A model generated the notes under the pieces. The model searched no databases and was not told where the DNA came from. It saw nothing but the letters and a program-made list of their open reading frames with translations. A program made the position numbers and the translations under genes. A stretch of 64,000 bases of DNA. It comes from Brevundimonas guildfordensis (lineage in GTDB: Bacteria; Pseudomonadota; Alphaproteobacteria; Caulobacterales; Caulobacteraceae). Shown here piece by piece: positions 45,920-55,170 of the stretch. The DNA lies in NCBI RefSeq assembly GCF_014836405.1, contig NZ_JACSQU010000003.1:1-64000 (forward strand), in the 5' to 3' direction. Within the stretch, counting starts at the first letter, position 1. Each line of letters starts with the position of its first letter.

Positions 45920-47059
45920 TCAGCTCTTCCAGCGCAGCACCGTCTCCTTGATCGGATTGACGAAGGCGCGGCCCTCGGCGCGGCTCTTCAGCCATTCGCG
46001 CTTCAGCTGCTGATACCATTTGGCCTGTCTGTCGGCGTCGTCGATCCAGATCAGGGCCGGGTCGTATTTCAGCCCTTCGTTCTGCAGGTTCACCATGCCG
46101 CCGTCCTGCTTCAGGAAGGCGACGACCCCCATCCGGAGGAAGGGCTTGGCGATGCCGAACACCCAGTGGTCGGACCAGAAGATCTGGGTGATGCGGGTCT
46201 TGGTCTCGCTCACCGGCGTCAGGCAGGTCAGGGCCAGCACCTGCTTGGCGCCCACCTGGATATGCTCCCAGCGATAGCCCGGCAGGCGGAAGGTGATCTC
46301 GGTCGCGGGCGCCCCGCCCAGCACCTTGTACAGACGGCTGTTCGAGGACGGGGCATGGCGCACCATCGCCCAGCCGAAGTCGACCGGAGCGAAGGTCTTG
46401 GCCTTCTCGTGCATCGAATGTTCGGACCGCCACCACCACTGTTGGTGGACGTAAGGGCCGTGCGCGGGGTCCATGAGACCGACGACGGCGTGGTCGATAT
46501 GGCTGTCGAAATCCATCGCCTCGACCAGGCGCGGCTGGCCCACCGCGCCGGGGAACAGCGGCGGCTCCTGGTCGGGCTCGGACGGGTTGCGCGCGTCGGC
46601 CGCCATCCAGACGAAGACCATGCCCTGGCTCTCGCGCACCGGATATGACCGGACCTTGATGCGCTCAGCCTCGAACGCCTGATCCTCGACCAGCGACGGG
46701 ATGGCCGCGCACACGCCATCGGGCCGGAAGCGCCAGCCGTGATAGGGGCATTCGATCGTCTCGCCCTCGCCCGGCTTCTCGACCAGCCGCCCGGCCGACA
46801 AGGGCGCGGCGCGGTGAGGGCAGATGTCGCGCAGGCCATAGACCTCGCCCGCGCGGGTGCGGCCGATCAGGACCGGCTCGCCCATGATCTCATAGCGCTT
46901 CAGGCTGGCGACCGGCACGTCGCGCGCCAGGGCGACGAAATACCAGGCGTCGGTGATGAAGCCCTTGCCGAAAGCGGTCGGCGGTGCGGGCGGCGGCGCC
47001 TCTCTCGCGTAGGATGCGGGCGGTGACGACTGGACGGGATCGGCGGCGACTGTCTTCAT
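45920..47059 (-). CDS. Rieske (2Fe-2S) aromatic ring-hydroxylating oxygenase, terminal component
   Basis: 379 aa. The N-terminal Rieske domain has CPHRAAPLSAG and CPYHGWRF; the C-terminal catalytic domain carries a mononuclear iron site around DSHIDHAVVGLMDPAH. It is a single-component alpha-subunit type resembling VanA and related demethylases. No reductase gene adjoins, so electrons must come from a partner elsewhere. It diverges from an alpha/beta hydrolase gene across 82 bases that contain a near-palindrome. Confidence 0.88.
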   Translation of the reverse strand: MKTVAADPVQSSPPASYAREAPPPAPPTAFGKGFITDAWYFVALARDVPVASLKRYEIMGEPVLIGRTRAGEVYGLRDICPHRAAPLSAGRLVEKPGEGETIECPYHGWRFRPDGVCAAIPSLVEDQAFEAERIKVRSYPVRESQGMVFVWMAADARNPSEPDQEPPLFPGAVGQPRLVEAMDFDSHIDHAVVGLMDPAHGPYVHQQWWWRSEHSMHEKAKTFAPVDFGWAMVRHAPSSNSRLYKVLGGAPATEITFRLPGYRWEHIQVGAKQVLALTCLTPVSETKTRITQIFWSDHWVFGIAKPFLRMGVVAFLKQDGGMVNLQNEGLKYDPALIWIDDADRQAKWYQQLKREWLKSRAEGRAFVNPIKETVLRWKS

Positions 47060-47112
47060 GTCGCCTCTCTACCAGAGCGACGCGGCCTCTGTCGTCACAG
47101 ACCTCACAGAGC

Positions 47113-47129
47113 ACTTTACATTACAAAGT
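47113..47129. promoter_or_regulatory. Near-palindrome between Rieske and hydrolase genes
   Basis: ACTTTACATTACAAAGT has six of eight symmetric pairs and is strikingly A/T-rich for this genome. Lying in the middle of the divergent gap, it is a candidate site for a dimeric regulator of both genes. No regulator gene is adjacent. Confidence 0.45.
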
Positions 47130-47141
47130 AGATGCGTCAGC

Positions 47142-48107
47142 ATGGCGGCATCAAAGGGGAGATACGTCTTGTTCAGCACCGCCTTCGCCGCCGCCCTCCT
47201 GCTCAGCGTCGCCCACCCCGCCGTGGCCCAGGACGGTCATGTCAACCACTCCGCCGCGCACGGTCAGCAGCACGCGGCCTTCGCGTCCGACCGGCTGCAC
47301 GTCCGCATCGACGGTCCGGAGGGTGCTCCGGACCTAATCCTCATTCCCGGCCTGTCGTCCTCACCCGCCATCTGGCAGTCAGCGGTGGATCACCTTGGCG
47401 GGCGCTATCGCGTGCACCGCATCCACATCGCCGGTTTCGCCGGCGCCGCAGCCGATGGCAACGCCCAGGGCGACGCGCCCCAGCCAGTCGCCGCCCCCGT
47501 GGCCGAGGAAATCGCCCGCTACATCCGTGAACAGGGACTGCAGCAGCCGGCCGTCGTCGGCCATTCGATGGGCGGGACCGTGGGCATGATGTTGGCGGCT
47601 CGCCATCCGGACCTGGTGGGCAAGCTGATGGTCGTCGACATGATCCCCTTCATGGGCGCCATGTTCGGCGCGCCAGGAACCACAGCCGAAAGCGTGGCCC
47701 CCGTCGCCGACCAGATCTGGGCCGCCCAGGCCAGCAGCCCGCGCGAAGCCTACGTCGCCCAGGCGACCACCGCCATCAACGGCATGATCAATACTGAAAG
47801 CCGCCGCGAAGAGGCGCTGAAGGACATGCGAGGCAGCGACCAGAAGGTGTCGGCCGCCGCCTTCCGCGAACTTGTGACCACGGACCTGCGGCCCGAACTG
47901 GCCAAGATCACCGCCCCGACCGAGGTGCTCTACGTCAAATTCAACGACGCCCGCATGACCGACGCCATCACCGACGCCATCTATCAGATGTCGTTTGCGA
48001 CCCTGCCCGGCGCCAAGCTGAAGCGCATCGACGACAGCGCCCACTTCATCATGTTCGATCAGCCTGACGCCTTCCATGGCGCGCTGGACGCCTTCCTGGC
48101 CCAATGA
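47142..48107 (+). CDS. Secreted alpha/beta hydrolase
   Basis: 321 aa with a signal peptide ending at AVAQ. The nucleophile elbow GHSMGG, an oxyanion region IPGLSSSP and a C-terminal catalytic His in DDSAHFIMF are present. Two starts compete: this ATG gives a basic n-region (SKGR) but a weak ribosome site, whereas TTG at 47169 follows AAAGGGGAG with ideal spacing but gives an uncharged n-region. It shares an ATGA overlap with the methyltransferase downstream. Substrate unknown. Confidence 0.85.
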   Translation: MAASKGRYVLFSTAFAAALLLSVAHPAVAQDGHVNHSAAHGQQHAAFASDRLHVRIDGPEGAPDLILIPGLSSSPAIWQSAVDHLGGRYRVHRIHIAGFAGAAADGNAQGDAPQPVAAPVAEEIARYIREQGLQQPAVVGHSMGGTVGMMLAARHPDLVGKLMVVDMIPFMGAMFGAPGTTAESVAPVADQIWAAQASSPREAYVAQATTAINGMINTESRREEALKDMRGSDQKVSAAAFRELVTTDLRPELAKITAPTEVLYVKFNDARMTDAITDAIYQMSFATLPGAKLKRIDDSAHFIMFDQPDAFHGALDAFLAQ

Positions 48108-48724
48108 GCCATCCGGCTGCGGATCGGATCGTCGGCCTCTATCAGGACAAGGCGGCCGACTGGATTCGCGACCGGGGCGTCGCTCTGCGCCAGGATGAAG
48201 CCGTCGGGAACGAAGCCGCCTGGCTGGAGCGCTTCACGCAGGGCTGGCCGCACCACGCCCGCGTGCTGGATGTCGGCTGCGGCTCGGGTTGGCCCGTGGC
48301 CGCCGCCTTGCTGGAGCGCGGGTTCGATGTCGTCGGCCTCGACGCCTCGCCGGGCCTGATCGCCCATGCCCGCGAGACCCTGCCCGGCGGCGACTGGCGG
48401 ATCGGCGACATGCGCGCCCAGTTGCCGGACGAGGCTTTTCACGGCGTGCTGGCCTGGCACAGCCTGTTTCACCTGACGCCCGAGGCGCAGACTTCGGTCC
48501 TGCCGGCCTTGGCTGCGCGCGTGAGCCCGCGCGGCCGGTTGATGTTCACCGCCGGTCCCGCTCACGGCGAGGCCATCGGCGAGTGGCGCGGCGAAGCCCT
48601 CTATCACGGCAGCCTGGCCCCCGAGGCGTATCGCGCCGCGCTGACCCAGGCCGGACTGGTGGTTGAGAACGGCGGCGGGAACGGCGTCTGGCTGGCCCGC
48701 CGCGCCATTCTTTCGGCGAAATAG
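48104..48724 (+). CDS. Class I SAM-dependent methyltransferase
   Basis: 206 aa. Motif I VLDVGCGSGWPVAAAL and motif II VVGLDASPGLI mark the SAM-binding Rossmann fold; the ending FTAGPAHGEAIGEWRGEALYHGSL is typical of small-molecule methyltransferases. Coupled by ATGA to the hydrolase gene, suggesting a joint process, but the substrate cannot be named. Confidence 0.87.
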   Translation: MSHPAADRIVGLYQDKAADWIRDRGVALRQDEAVGNEAAWLERFTQGWPHHARVLDVGCGSGWPVAAALLERGFDVVGLDASPGLIAHARETLPGGDWRIGDMRAQLPDEAFHGVLAWHSLFHLTPEAQTSVLPALAARVSPRGRLMFTAGPAHGEAIGEWRGEALYHGSLAPEAYRAALTQAGLVVENGGGNGVWLARRAILSAK

Positions 48725-48732
48725 GCGCACAC

Positions 48733-48768
48733 GCTGGCGTGATCGAAAACGGGGGCGTTTTCGCCAGC
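48733..48768. repeat. Long imperfect hairpin upstream of the PBP1A gene
   Basis: Outer arms GCTGG/CCAGC (48733-48737 with 48764-48768) enclose an inner perfect CGAAAACG-GGGG-CGTTTTCG hairpin (48744-48763), with a 6-base bulge. It may be a terminator for the methyltransferase gene or a control site for PBP1A. Confidence 0.45.
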
Positions 48769-48813
48769 GACAGGAACGGCTAGGGTTCGCGTCGCTGGCA
48801 TAGAGGGATGTTC

Positions 48814-50880
48814 ATGGCGCGTAACGACCGCGGACCCGACCGCAACGAGCAGGGTGGAGCACGCCCGCGCCGAACCGTCGTCGGCCGCCTGTTCTACTGG
48901 GGCGCGGTGCTCGCCGTCTGGGGCCTGATCTTCGCCGTGGTCTTCCTGGCCGTGTTTGCGCGCGACCTGCCGGACACCTCCAGCCTGTATGAGGTCGATC
49001 GCCAGCCGTCGATCACCTATCTGGACCGCTCCGGAGCCTTGATCGCCGTGCGCGGCACCCAGATGGCGCCGCCGGTCGATATGGACGCCCTGCCCGACTA
49101 CGTGCCGGCCGCCTTCGTGGCGATCGAGGACCGGCGCTTCTATCACCACCCCGGCTTCGACCCGATCGGCATGAGCCGGGCCATGGCGGCGAATCTGAAG
49201 GCCGGGCGCGTCGTCCAGGGCGGCTCGACCATCACCCAGCAGCTGGCCAAGAACCTGTTCCTGACGCCCGATCAGAACATGAAGCGCAAGGTACAGGAGT
49301 TGATCCTGGCCGTGTGGCTGGAGATGAAATTCTCCAAGAAGGAGATTCTCTCCCTCTATCTGAACCGCGTCTATTTCGGCGCCGGCGCCTATGGCATCGA
49401 ATCCGCCTCGCAGCGCTATTTCGACAAGAGCGCCGACAAGCTGACGGTGGGCGAAGCCGCCCTGCTGGCGGGCCTGCTGAAGGCGCCCTCGCGCTATTCG
49501 CCCGTGTCCGAGAGCGAACGCGCCGCCGGGCGCGCCAACGTCGTGCTGAACGAAATGGTCGAGGTCGGCGCCATCACCCCGGCTCAGCGCGACGCCGCGG
49601 TGGCCGAGCCAGTGCGGGTGTCCAAGACCCTGGCCAGCCAGCATGCCCAATACTTCGTCGACTGGCTGGACAAGCAGATCCGCGGCCTGGTCGGCGAACC
49701 GACCGAGGACATGGTGGTCGAGACCACCCTCGACCTGGTCCTGCAAACCGACGCCGAGCGCGCCGTCCGCCGCATCCTGGACCGCGACAAAGGCAAGGGC
49801 GTCGAGCAGGCGGCCCTGGTCGCGCTGGACGGCGACGGCCGCGTGCGCGCCATGATCGGCGGCGCTTCCTATGGCGACAGCCAGTTCAACCGCGCCGTCG
49901 ATGCGCGGCGCCAGTCCGGCTCGGCCTGGAAACCCTTCGTCTACCTCGCGGCTGTCGAAGCGGGCTACACGCCCGAAACCCCCGTCGTGGATCAGCCCGT
50001 CACCATCGGCGGCTGGTCGCCGCGCAATTACTCCGGCCGCTTCTCCGGTCAAATGACCTTGGCCCAGGCCGTGGCCCAGTCGACCAACACCGTCGCCGCC
50101 TATGTGGCCGATCAGGTCGGACGCGACAGCGTGGCCCGCGCCGCGCGCCGCCTGGGCATCACCAGCGAAATCGGCCTGCAGCCGTCCATGGCGCTCGGCG
50201 CCGTCGAGGTCAGCCCGCTGGAGATGGCCCAGGCCTTTGACGCCTTCGCCAACGGCGGCCGCCGGGTCGACGCCTATGGCATCAGCCGCATCCGCACCCC
50301 GTCCGGCCGCGTGATCTACACCCACGGCCCGTCGGAAGGCGGCCAGGCCATTCACAACCCGTCGCTCTACTACATGAACCAGATGCTGCGCGGGGTCGTC
50401 ACCTCGGGCAGCGGCCGCTCGGCCGCGATCGGCGGGCGCGACATCGCCGGCAAGACCGGCACCACCTCGGATTACAAGGACGCCTGGTTCGTGGGCTACA
50501 CCGGCGGCTTCGTCGCGGCGGTCTGGGTCGGCAAGGACGACAACAAGCCGATGAACCGCGTCACCGGCGGCGCGGCCCCCGCCGCCATCTGGCGCGGCTT
50601 CATGGAGGCGGCCCTGCCCAAGCTGGCGGTCCAGGCCATTCCCAACGGTCCGCCCCTGCCCGAAGGCTGGATCCCGCCCGATCCGGTCGGCGATCTGATG
50701 GGTCAGGTCGAGGACCCTTACGCCACCGCCACGCCCTACGACGCCCCGCCGCCGGTGATCATCGACGGCCAGGGCCCGCTACCAGCCCAGCCGCAGCAGC
50801 CGCCGGCGCCGCGCGCAGCCCCGCCGCAGGCGCCCCCCGCGCCACAGCAGGAACGTCGCCCGGACGCGCTGTTCTTCTGA
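48814..50880 (+). CDS. Class A penicillin-binding protein (PBP1A type)
   Basis: Bifunctional peptidoglycan synthase, 688 aa from this ATG (another lies two codons upstream). One membrane anchor (about 20-50), a glycosyltransferase domain with EDRRFYHHPGFD (Glu near 105) and STITQQLAKN, and a transpeptidase domain with SxxK in SGSAWKPF (Ser near 370), STN and KTGTT (near 547). The last 60 residues are rich in Pro, Ala and Gln. Located in the inner membrane facing the periplasm. Confidence 0.93.
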   Translation: MARNDRGPDRNEQGGARPRRTVVGRLFYWGAVLAVWGLIFAVVFLAVFARDLPDTSSLYEVDRQPSITYLDRSGALIAVRGTQMAPPVDMDALPDYVPAAFVAIEDRRFYHHPGFDPIGMSRAMAANLKAGRVVQGGSTITQQLAKNLFLTPDQNMKRKVQELILAVWLEMKFSKKEILSLYLNRVYFGAGAYGIESASQRYFDKSADKLTVGEAALLAGLLKAPSRYSPVSESERAAGRANVVLNEMVEVGAITPAQRDAAVAEPVRVSKTLASQHAQYFVDWLDKQIRGLVGEPTEDMVVETTLDLVLQTDAERAVRRILDRDKGKGVEQAALVALDGDGRVRAMIGGASYGDSQFNRAVDARRQSGSAWKPFVYLAAVEAGYTPETPVVDQPVTIGGWSPRNYSGRFSGQMTLAQAVAQSTNTVAAYVADQVGRDSVARAARRLGITSEIGLQPSMALGAVEVSPLEMAQAFDAFANGGRRVDAYGISRIRTPSGRVIYTHGPSEGGQAIHNPSLYYMNQMLRGVVTSGSGRSAAIGGRDIAGKTGTTSDYKDAWFVGYTGGFVAAVWVGKDDNKPMNRVTGGAAPAAIWRGFMEAALPKLAVQAIPNGPPLPEGWIPPDPVGDLMGQVEDPYATATPYDAPPPVIIDGQGPLPAQPQQPPAPRAAPPQAPPAPQQERRPDALFF

Positions 50881-50939
50881 CCCAGGGGCAGGCGCTCACG
50901 CCGCGAGCGACCGCGTCGCGAGCATAGCGCGCAATCAGA

Positions 50940-50964
50940 CCGCGATAGGCTGCGCCTATCGCGG
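50940..50964. terminator. Perfect hairpin overlapping the response-regulator stop codon
   Basis: CCGCGATAGGC-TGC-GCCTATCGCGG, an 11-bp perfect stem. It covers the TAG stop of the actR-type gene on the minus strand and faces the end of the PBP gene. There is no T tract, so it may act as an mRNA 3'-end stabiliser rather than a true terminator. Confidence 0.45.
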
Positions 50965-51510
50965 GGCGCGCTTGGCCAGGATGCGTTGCAGGGTGCGGCG
51001 GTGCATGCCCAGGCGGCGCGCCGTCTCGGACACGTTGTGGTCGCACAGTTCATAGACGCGCTGGATATGCTCCCAGCGCACCCGGTCGGCGGACATGGGG
51101 TTTTCAGGCGGCTCAGGCGCTTCGCCGGTCGACAGCAGGGCCTTGACCACGTCGTCGGCGTCAGCCGGCTTCTGCAGATAGTCGACCGCGCCCGCCTTGA
51201 CCGCCGCCACGGCCGTGGCGATGGCGCCGTAGCCGGTCAGCATGACGATGCGGGCGTCCTCGCGCCGCTCGCGGATCATTTCGACCACCTTCAGGCCGTT
51301 GCCGTCCTCCAGCCGCATGTCCAGAACCGCGAAGGCGGGGACAGACTGGCGCAGGGCGTCGTTGGCCTCGGCCACAGAACCGGCGACGGTGACCGCGAAC
51401 CCGCGCGTCTCCAACGCCCGGCCCAAACGGGTGCGCAAGGCCTGATCGTCATCCAGCAACAGCAGGGACTTGTCGTTCAGGGCGGCGATCTGGGTCTCGA
51501 GTTCGGACAT
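50956..51510 (-). CDS. actR: Redox response regulator, ActR/RegA/PrrA type
   Basis: 184 aa. Receiver domain with acid pocket LDDD (20-22) and phospho-Asp64 in VLDMRLEDGNG; a linker; and a Fis-like DNA-binding helix-turn-helix, NVSETARRLGMHRRTLQRILAKRAPR region, which is nearly invariant in RegA homologues. It is the output of the sensor kinase encoded 69 bases upstream on the same strand and adjusts respiration and related genes to redox state. Confidence 0.93.
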   Translation of the reverse strand: MSELETQIAALNDKSLLLLDDDQALRTRLGRALETRGFAVTVAGSVAEANDALRQSVPAFAVLDMRLEDGNGLKVVEMIRERREDARIVMLTGYGAIATAVAAVKAGAVDYLQKPADADDVVKALLSTGEAPEPPENPMSADRVRWEHIQRVYELCDHNVSETARRLGMHRRTLQRILAKRAPR

Positions 51511-51579
51511 GAAATTCTCCTGCGGTTCAGGTCGTGCGTCAACGACGCAGGGTCAAGAGCCAAGCTCGCAAGTGCGACA

Positions 51580-53079
51580 TCAGGTTCCGCCGCCATCCAT
51601 TGCCGAGGCGGTGACCTCCAACGCCTGGCGGGCCCATCGCACCGAGACGAGAGCCCCGCCGGGTTGCCCCTTGGCGGGCGCGCCCGCGCCGACCGAAACC
51701 TTGGCGCCTGTGCGTTCCAGCAGGGTGCGGGCGATGAAGAAGCCCAGCCCCATGCCGCCCTGGCTGGGGGCGATAGGGGCGGTGACCGGCGGCGGCGGCG
51801 CGCGCCGTCCCCGCCGCGCCGGGCTGGACGCCGAGGCGATCTGCGCCGCCAGGGCGCGGCGCGCCTTGGCCTGCGGACGGCTGGTCACATAGGGCTCGCC
51901 CAGACGCGGCAGGATTTCGGACGAGAAGCCGGGACCGTCGTCGACGATGTCGATCTCGATCCACCCGGCGTCAACCACCGCCGTCAGCTGCACTCGCGCC
52001 GTGGCGAAGTCGGCGGCGTTCTCGACCAGGGTGGACAGGCCGTGGACGATCTCGGGCAGCCGGCGCACGCGCGGCGCGGCCTGTCCCGGCGGCACCTTCA
52101 GGCTGATGTCGAAATCCAGATCGAAGCCCCGATGCGGCTGCGCCACCTCTTCCAGCAGAGCCTTCAGGTCGATGTCGGCGAACAGGGCGTCGCCTTCCTG
52201 CGGCTGGGCCGACAGCTGTTTCAGGATGGCGCGGCAACGCTCGGCCTGTTGCAGGATCAGGCTGGCGTCCTCGGCGGCCGGGCTGCCGGGGGCGGCGTCG
52301 CGCAGCATCTCCTTGGCGACGACCTGTATCGTGGCCAACGGCGTGCCCAACTCATGGGCGGCGGCGGCGGCCAGGCCGCCCAGGGCCGCCAGCCTCTGCT
52401 CGCGCTGCAGCACGTCCTGCGTGGTCGCCAGAGCCAGCTCCAGCTTGTCGGCGTCGGCCGCCACCTTCCAGGCGTAGCCGGCGGTGAACAGCACCCCGGT
52501 CACCAGCGCCAGGCCCAATCCCAGACGGTAGAGGCCCGGCAGCTCCAGATGCTCATGCAGCCGCCACGGCAGGGGCAGGGACCAGGAGAACAGGAAGCCC
52601 ACCGCGATCAGGGCCATCACGCCCAGGATGACGGCCTGACGCGCCGGCAGGGCCGCCGCCGCGATGGTCACCGGCGCGACCAGCAGCAGGCAGAACGGGT
52701 TGGCCAGCCCCCCCGTCAGGGCCAGCAAGGTCGCCAGCTGCAGGATGTCGAAACCCAGCTGGGCGGCGGTTCTCGGCCCGTCCGGCAGGCTGCCGTCGAT
52801 ACGGCCCGCCCGCGCCATCGTGGCCAGGTTCATCGCCACGCCCGCGCCGATCACCGTCAGGCACTCCCATAACGGCAAGGGGAAGTGCAGGGCGAAATAG
52901 GCGGTCAGGATGGCGCAGGTCTGGCCGATCACCGCCAGCCACCGCAGCACGATCAGGGTGCGCAGCGACAGGCCGCGCCCGCGCCGAGGCAGTTCGGGCA
53001 GACCGGCCAGCTCGCCGCCCGCCTGAGCCAGGAGGTGCAGCGGGGCGTGCGGCGGTATGGGGGCTTCTGTAGGGCTCAC
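51580..53079 (-). CDS. actS: Redox sensor histidine kinase, ActS/RegB/PrrB type
   Basis: About 499 aa from a GTG start. Six membrane segments contain GGLANPF, the RegB quinone-binding heptad GGxxNPF. The H-box is AAHELGTPLATI, the redox-active cysteine lies in QQAERCRAILKQL, and NAADFA, DDGPGF and GMGLGFFI make up the ATP site. An insert rich in Arg/Pro/Ala (ASSPARRGRRAPPPP) splits the ATP-binding domain before the G2 box. The frame is open further upstream, but earlier starts would run into the promoter of the divergent Sco gene. Confidence 0.92.
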   Translation of the reverse strand: MSPTEAPIPPHAPLHLLAQAGGELAGLPELPRRGRGLSLRTLIVLRWLAVIGQTCAILTAYFALHFPLPLWECLTVIGAGVAMNLATMARAGRIDGSLPDGPRTAAQLGFDILQLATLLALTGGLANPFCLLLVAPVTIAAAALPARQAVILGVMALIAVGFLFSWSLPLPWRLHEHLELPGLYRLGLGLALVTGVLFTAGYAWKVAADADKLELALATTQDVLQREQRLAALGGLAAAAAHELGTPLATIQVVAKEMLRDAAPGSPAAEDASLILQQAERCRAILKQLSAQPQEGDALFADIDLKALLEEVAQPHRGFDLDFDISLKVPPGQAAPRVRRLPEIVHGLSTLVENAADFATARVQLTAVVDAGWIEIDIVDDGPGFSSEILPRLGEPYVTSRPQAKARRALAAQIASASSPARRGRRAPPPPVTAPIAPSQGGMGLGFFIARTLLERTGAKVSVGAGAPAKGQPGGALVSVRWARQALEVTASAMDGGGT

Positions 53080-53170
53080 CCCTCTTCTATAGACCGGGCG
53101 AGGGGCGGCTGCACGGTACGCCGTGTCGCGCCCGCCCATGATCCGCGTCGTTCTCGCCTGAGGAGAGGCC

Positions 53171-53791
53171 ATGCCCCGCCGTCCCGTCATCCTGTTCGCC
53201 GCCGCCTGCGCGGTCATCGCCCTGGCGCTGGGCCTGATCACCATGGTGGTCGTCGGCGGTCGGCAGCAGGCGGCCCAGACGACGGACTCGGCGACGGGCC
53301 AGCCCCTGGTCGGCGGCCCGTTCACCCTGACCAATCAGGACGGCCAGGTCGTCGATGAGAAGATTCTGGAGGGCAAGTGGAGCCTGGTCTTCTTCGGCTT
53401 CACCTACTGCCCCGACTACTGCCCGACCACGCTCGGCGTGCTGAACGCCGTGCAGGAACGGATGGGCGACAAGGCCAAGGACCTGCAGATCGTCTTCATC
53501 AGCATCGACCCCGCGCGCGACACGCCGCAGATGCTGAAGGACTATCTGTCGTCGGACGGTTTCCCCGACGGCGTCATCGGCCTGACCGGCACGCCGGAAC
53601 AGGTGGCCCAGGTCGCCAAGGAATACCGCGCCTTCTATCAGAAGGTCGGCGAGGGCGAGGGGTACACCATGAACCACGGCCTGACCGTCTATCTGATGGG
53701 GCCGGACGGGAAGTTCCGCAGCGCCGTCGCCCACGATCTGGGGCCCAGCCGCACCGCCACCCTGATCGAGAACGCGATGGAGAAGGGCTGA
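53171..53791 (+). CDS. Sco1/SenC copper chaperone for cytochrome oxidase
   Basis: Delivers copper to the CuA centre of cytochrome c oxidase in the periplasm. 206 aa; GAGGAG precedes the ATG, an N-terminal membrane anchor spans about 6-30, and the thioredoxin-like domain has CPDYC (Cys80, Cys84) and the third ligand His169 in MNHG. Divergence from the RegB/RegA pair is typical, since senC and regBA are linked in many alphaproteobacteria. Confidence 0.94.
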   Translation: MPRRPVILFAAACAVIALALGLITMVVVGGRQQAAQTTDSATGQPLVGGPFTLTNQDGQVVDEKILEGKWSLVFFGFTYCPDYCPTTLGVLNAVQERMGDKAKDLQIVFISIDPARDTPQMLKDYLSSDGFPDGVIGLTGTPEQVAQVAKEYRAFYQKVGEGEGYTMNHGLTVYLMGPDGKFRSAVAHDLGPSRTATLIENAMEKG

Positions 53792-53889
53792 TCACCTTTG
53801 CCTGAACGCGGCGCGCTCGGTCTTTTTTGCAGCGCATCATTCTGTATGATCAGCGTTCCGCATCGGCGGGGGGCCGCAGTCGGGGTTTC

Positions 53890-55170
53890 ATGCTCTACGC
53901 TTTTCACGAGCTCGCCTATCATTCGGCGACTCCGTTTCGGATCGGGGCCCAGATGGCCCGCCAGTTCTGGACCTCTCCGCTCAATCCGGCCTCGGACACG
54001 GCGATCGGCCGCACCGCCTATGCCGCCGCCGAGGTGTTCGAAAGCCTGACGCGCCGCTACGGTAAGCCCGACTGGGGCCTGGCGACGATCGAGATCGACG
54101 GCCAGCCCGTGCGCACGACCGAACAGGTGGTGTGGTCCTCGCCCTGGTGCCGCCTGGTGCGCTTCGCCCGCAACATCGGCGACCTGAAACGCGCGGGCAA
54201 ACCTGCTGCAGCGCCCGCCGTGGTGATGGTGGCCCCGCTGTCGGGCCACTACGCCACCCTGCTGCGCGGCACGGTCGAAACCTTCCTTCAGGACCACGAC
54301 GTCTATGTCACCGACTGGGCCAACGCCCGCCAGGTGCCGATGCTGGAAGGGCGTTTCGACTTCAACGACTACATCGACCACGTGCGCGACATGCTGGCCG
54401 CCGTCGGGCCGCGCGCCCATGTCGTCGGCGTCTGTCAGCCGGGGCCGCCCGTGCTGGCCGCCTGCGCCGTGATGGCCGCCGAGGACGACCCGAACCGCCC
54501 CGCCTCCATGACCTTCATGGGCTCGCCCATCGACGCGCGGCTGTCGCCGACCGTGACGAACCAGCTGGCGGAGGAAAAGCCCTTCACCTGGTTCAAGTCG
54601 AACATGATCCACACCGTGCCCCTGCCCTATCCGGGCGCCGGGCGACGGGTTTATCCGGGCTTTGTCCAGCTCTACAGCTTCATGTCGATGAACGAGGACA
54701 AGCACGTCGACGCCCATCGCCGCTATTTCGACGATCTGGTGGCGGGCGACGGCGACGGCGTGGAAAAGCACGAGCAGTTCTACGACGAGTATCTGTCGGT
54801 GCTGGACCTGACCGAGGAATTCTATCTTCAGACCATCGACATCGTCTTCCAGCAGCATCTGCTGCCGCGCGGCCTGCTTGAGCATCACCGCCAGACGGTG
54901 GATCTGACGGCCATCACCGACATCGGCCTGGCCACCATCGAGGGCGAGATGGACGACATCTCCGGCGTCGGCCAGACCCAGGCGGCCCACGGCCTGACGC
55001 CCAACATCCCCGACGACCGGCGGCTGCTCTACGTCCAGCCCAAGGTCGGCCACTACGGCGTCTTCAACGGCCGCCGTTTCCGCGAGGAGATTTATCCCCG
55101 CGTGCGCGATTTCATCGCCCAGAACGAAGCTCTCAGTGTCGTACCGGAACGGTCAGCGACTGCCGCTTGA
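53890..55170 (+). CDS. phaZ: Intracellular polyhydroxyalkanoate depolymerase
   Basis: Breaks down stored PHA granules. 426 aa from the internal ATG (MLYAFHELAYHSATPF), which matches PhaZ family N-termini; the longer frame has no better ribosome site. An alpha/beta-hydrolase fold with the unusual lipase-box-like GVCQPG, active site cysteine in place of serine, as in Ralstonia PhaZ1. The 3' end overlaps the next gene by 35 bases. Confidence 0.92.
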   Translation: MLYAFHELAYHSATPFRIGAQMARQFWTSPLNPASDTAIGRTAYAAAEVFESLTRRYGKPDWGLATIEIDGQPVRTTEQVVWSSPWCRLVRFARNIGDLKRAGKPAAAPAVVMVAPLSGHYATLLRGTVETFLQDHDVYVTDWANARQVPMLEGRFDFNDYIDHVRDMLAAVGPRAHVVGVCQPGPPVLAACAVMAAEDDPNRPASMTFMGSPIDARLSPTVTNQLAEEKPFTWFKSNMIHTVPLPYPGAGRRVYPGFVQLYSFMSMNEDKHVDAHRRYFDDLVAGDGDGVEKHEQFYDEYLSVLDLTEEFYLQTIDIVFQQHLLPRGLLEHHRQTVDLTAITDIGLATIEGEMDDISGVGQTQAAHGLTPNIPDDRRLLYVQPKVGHYGVFNGRRFREEIYPRVRDFIAQNEALSVVPERSATAA

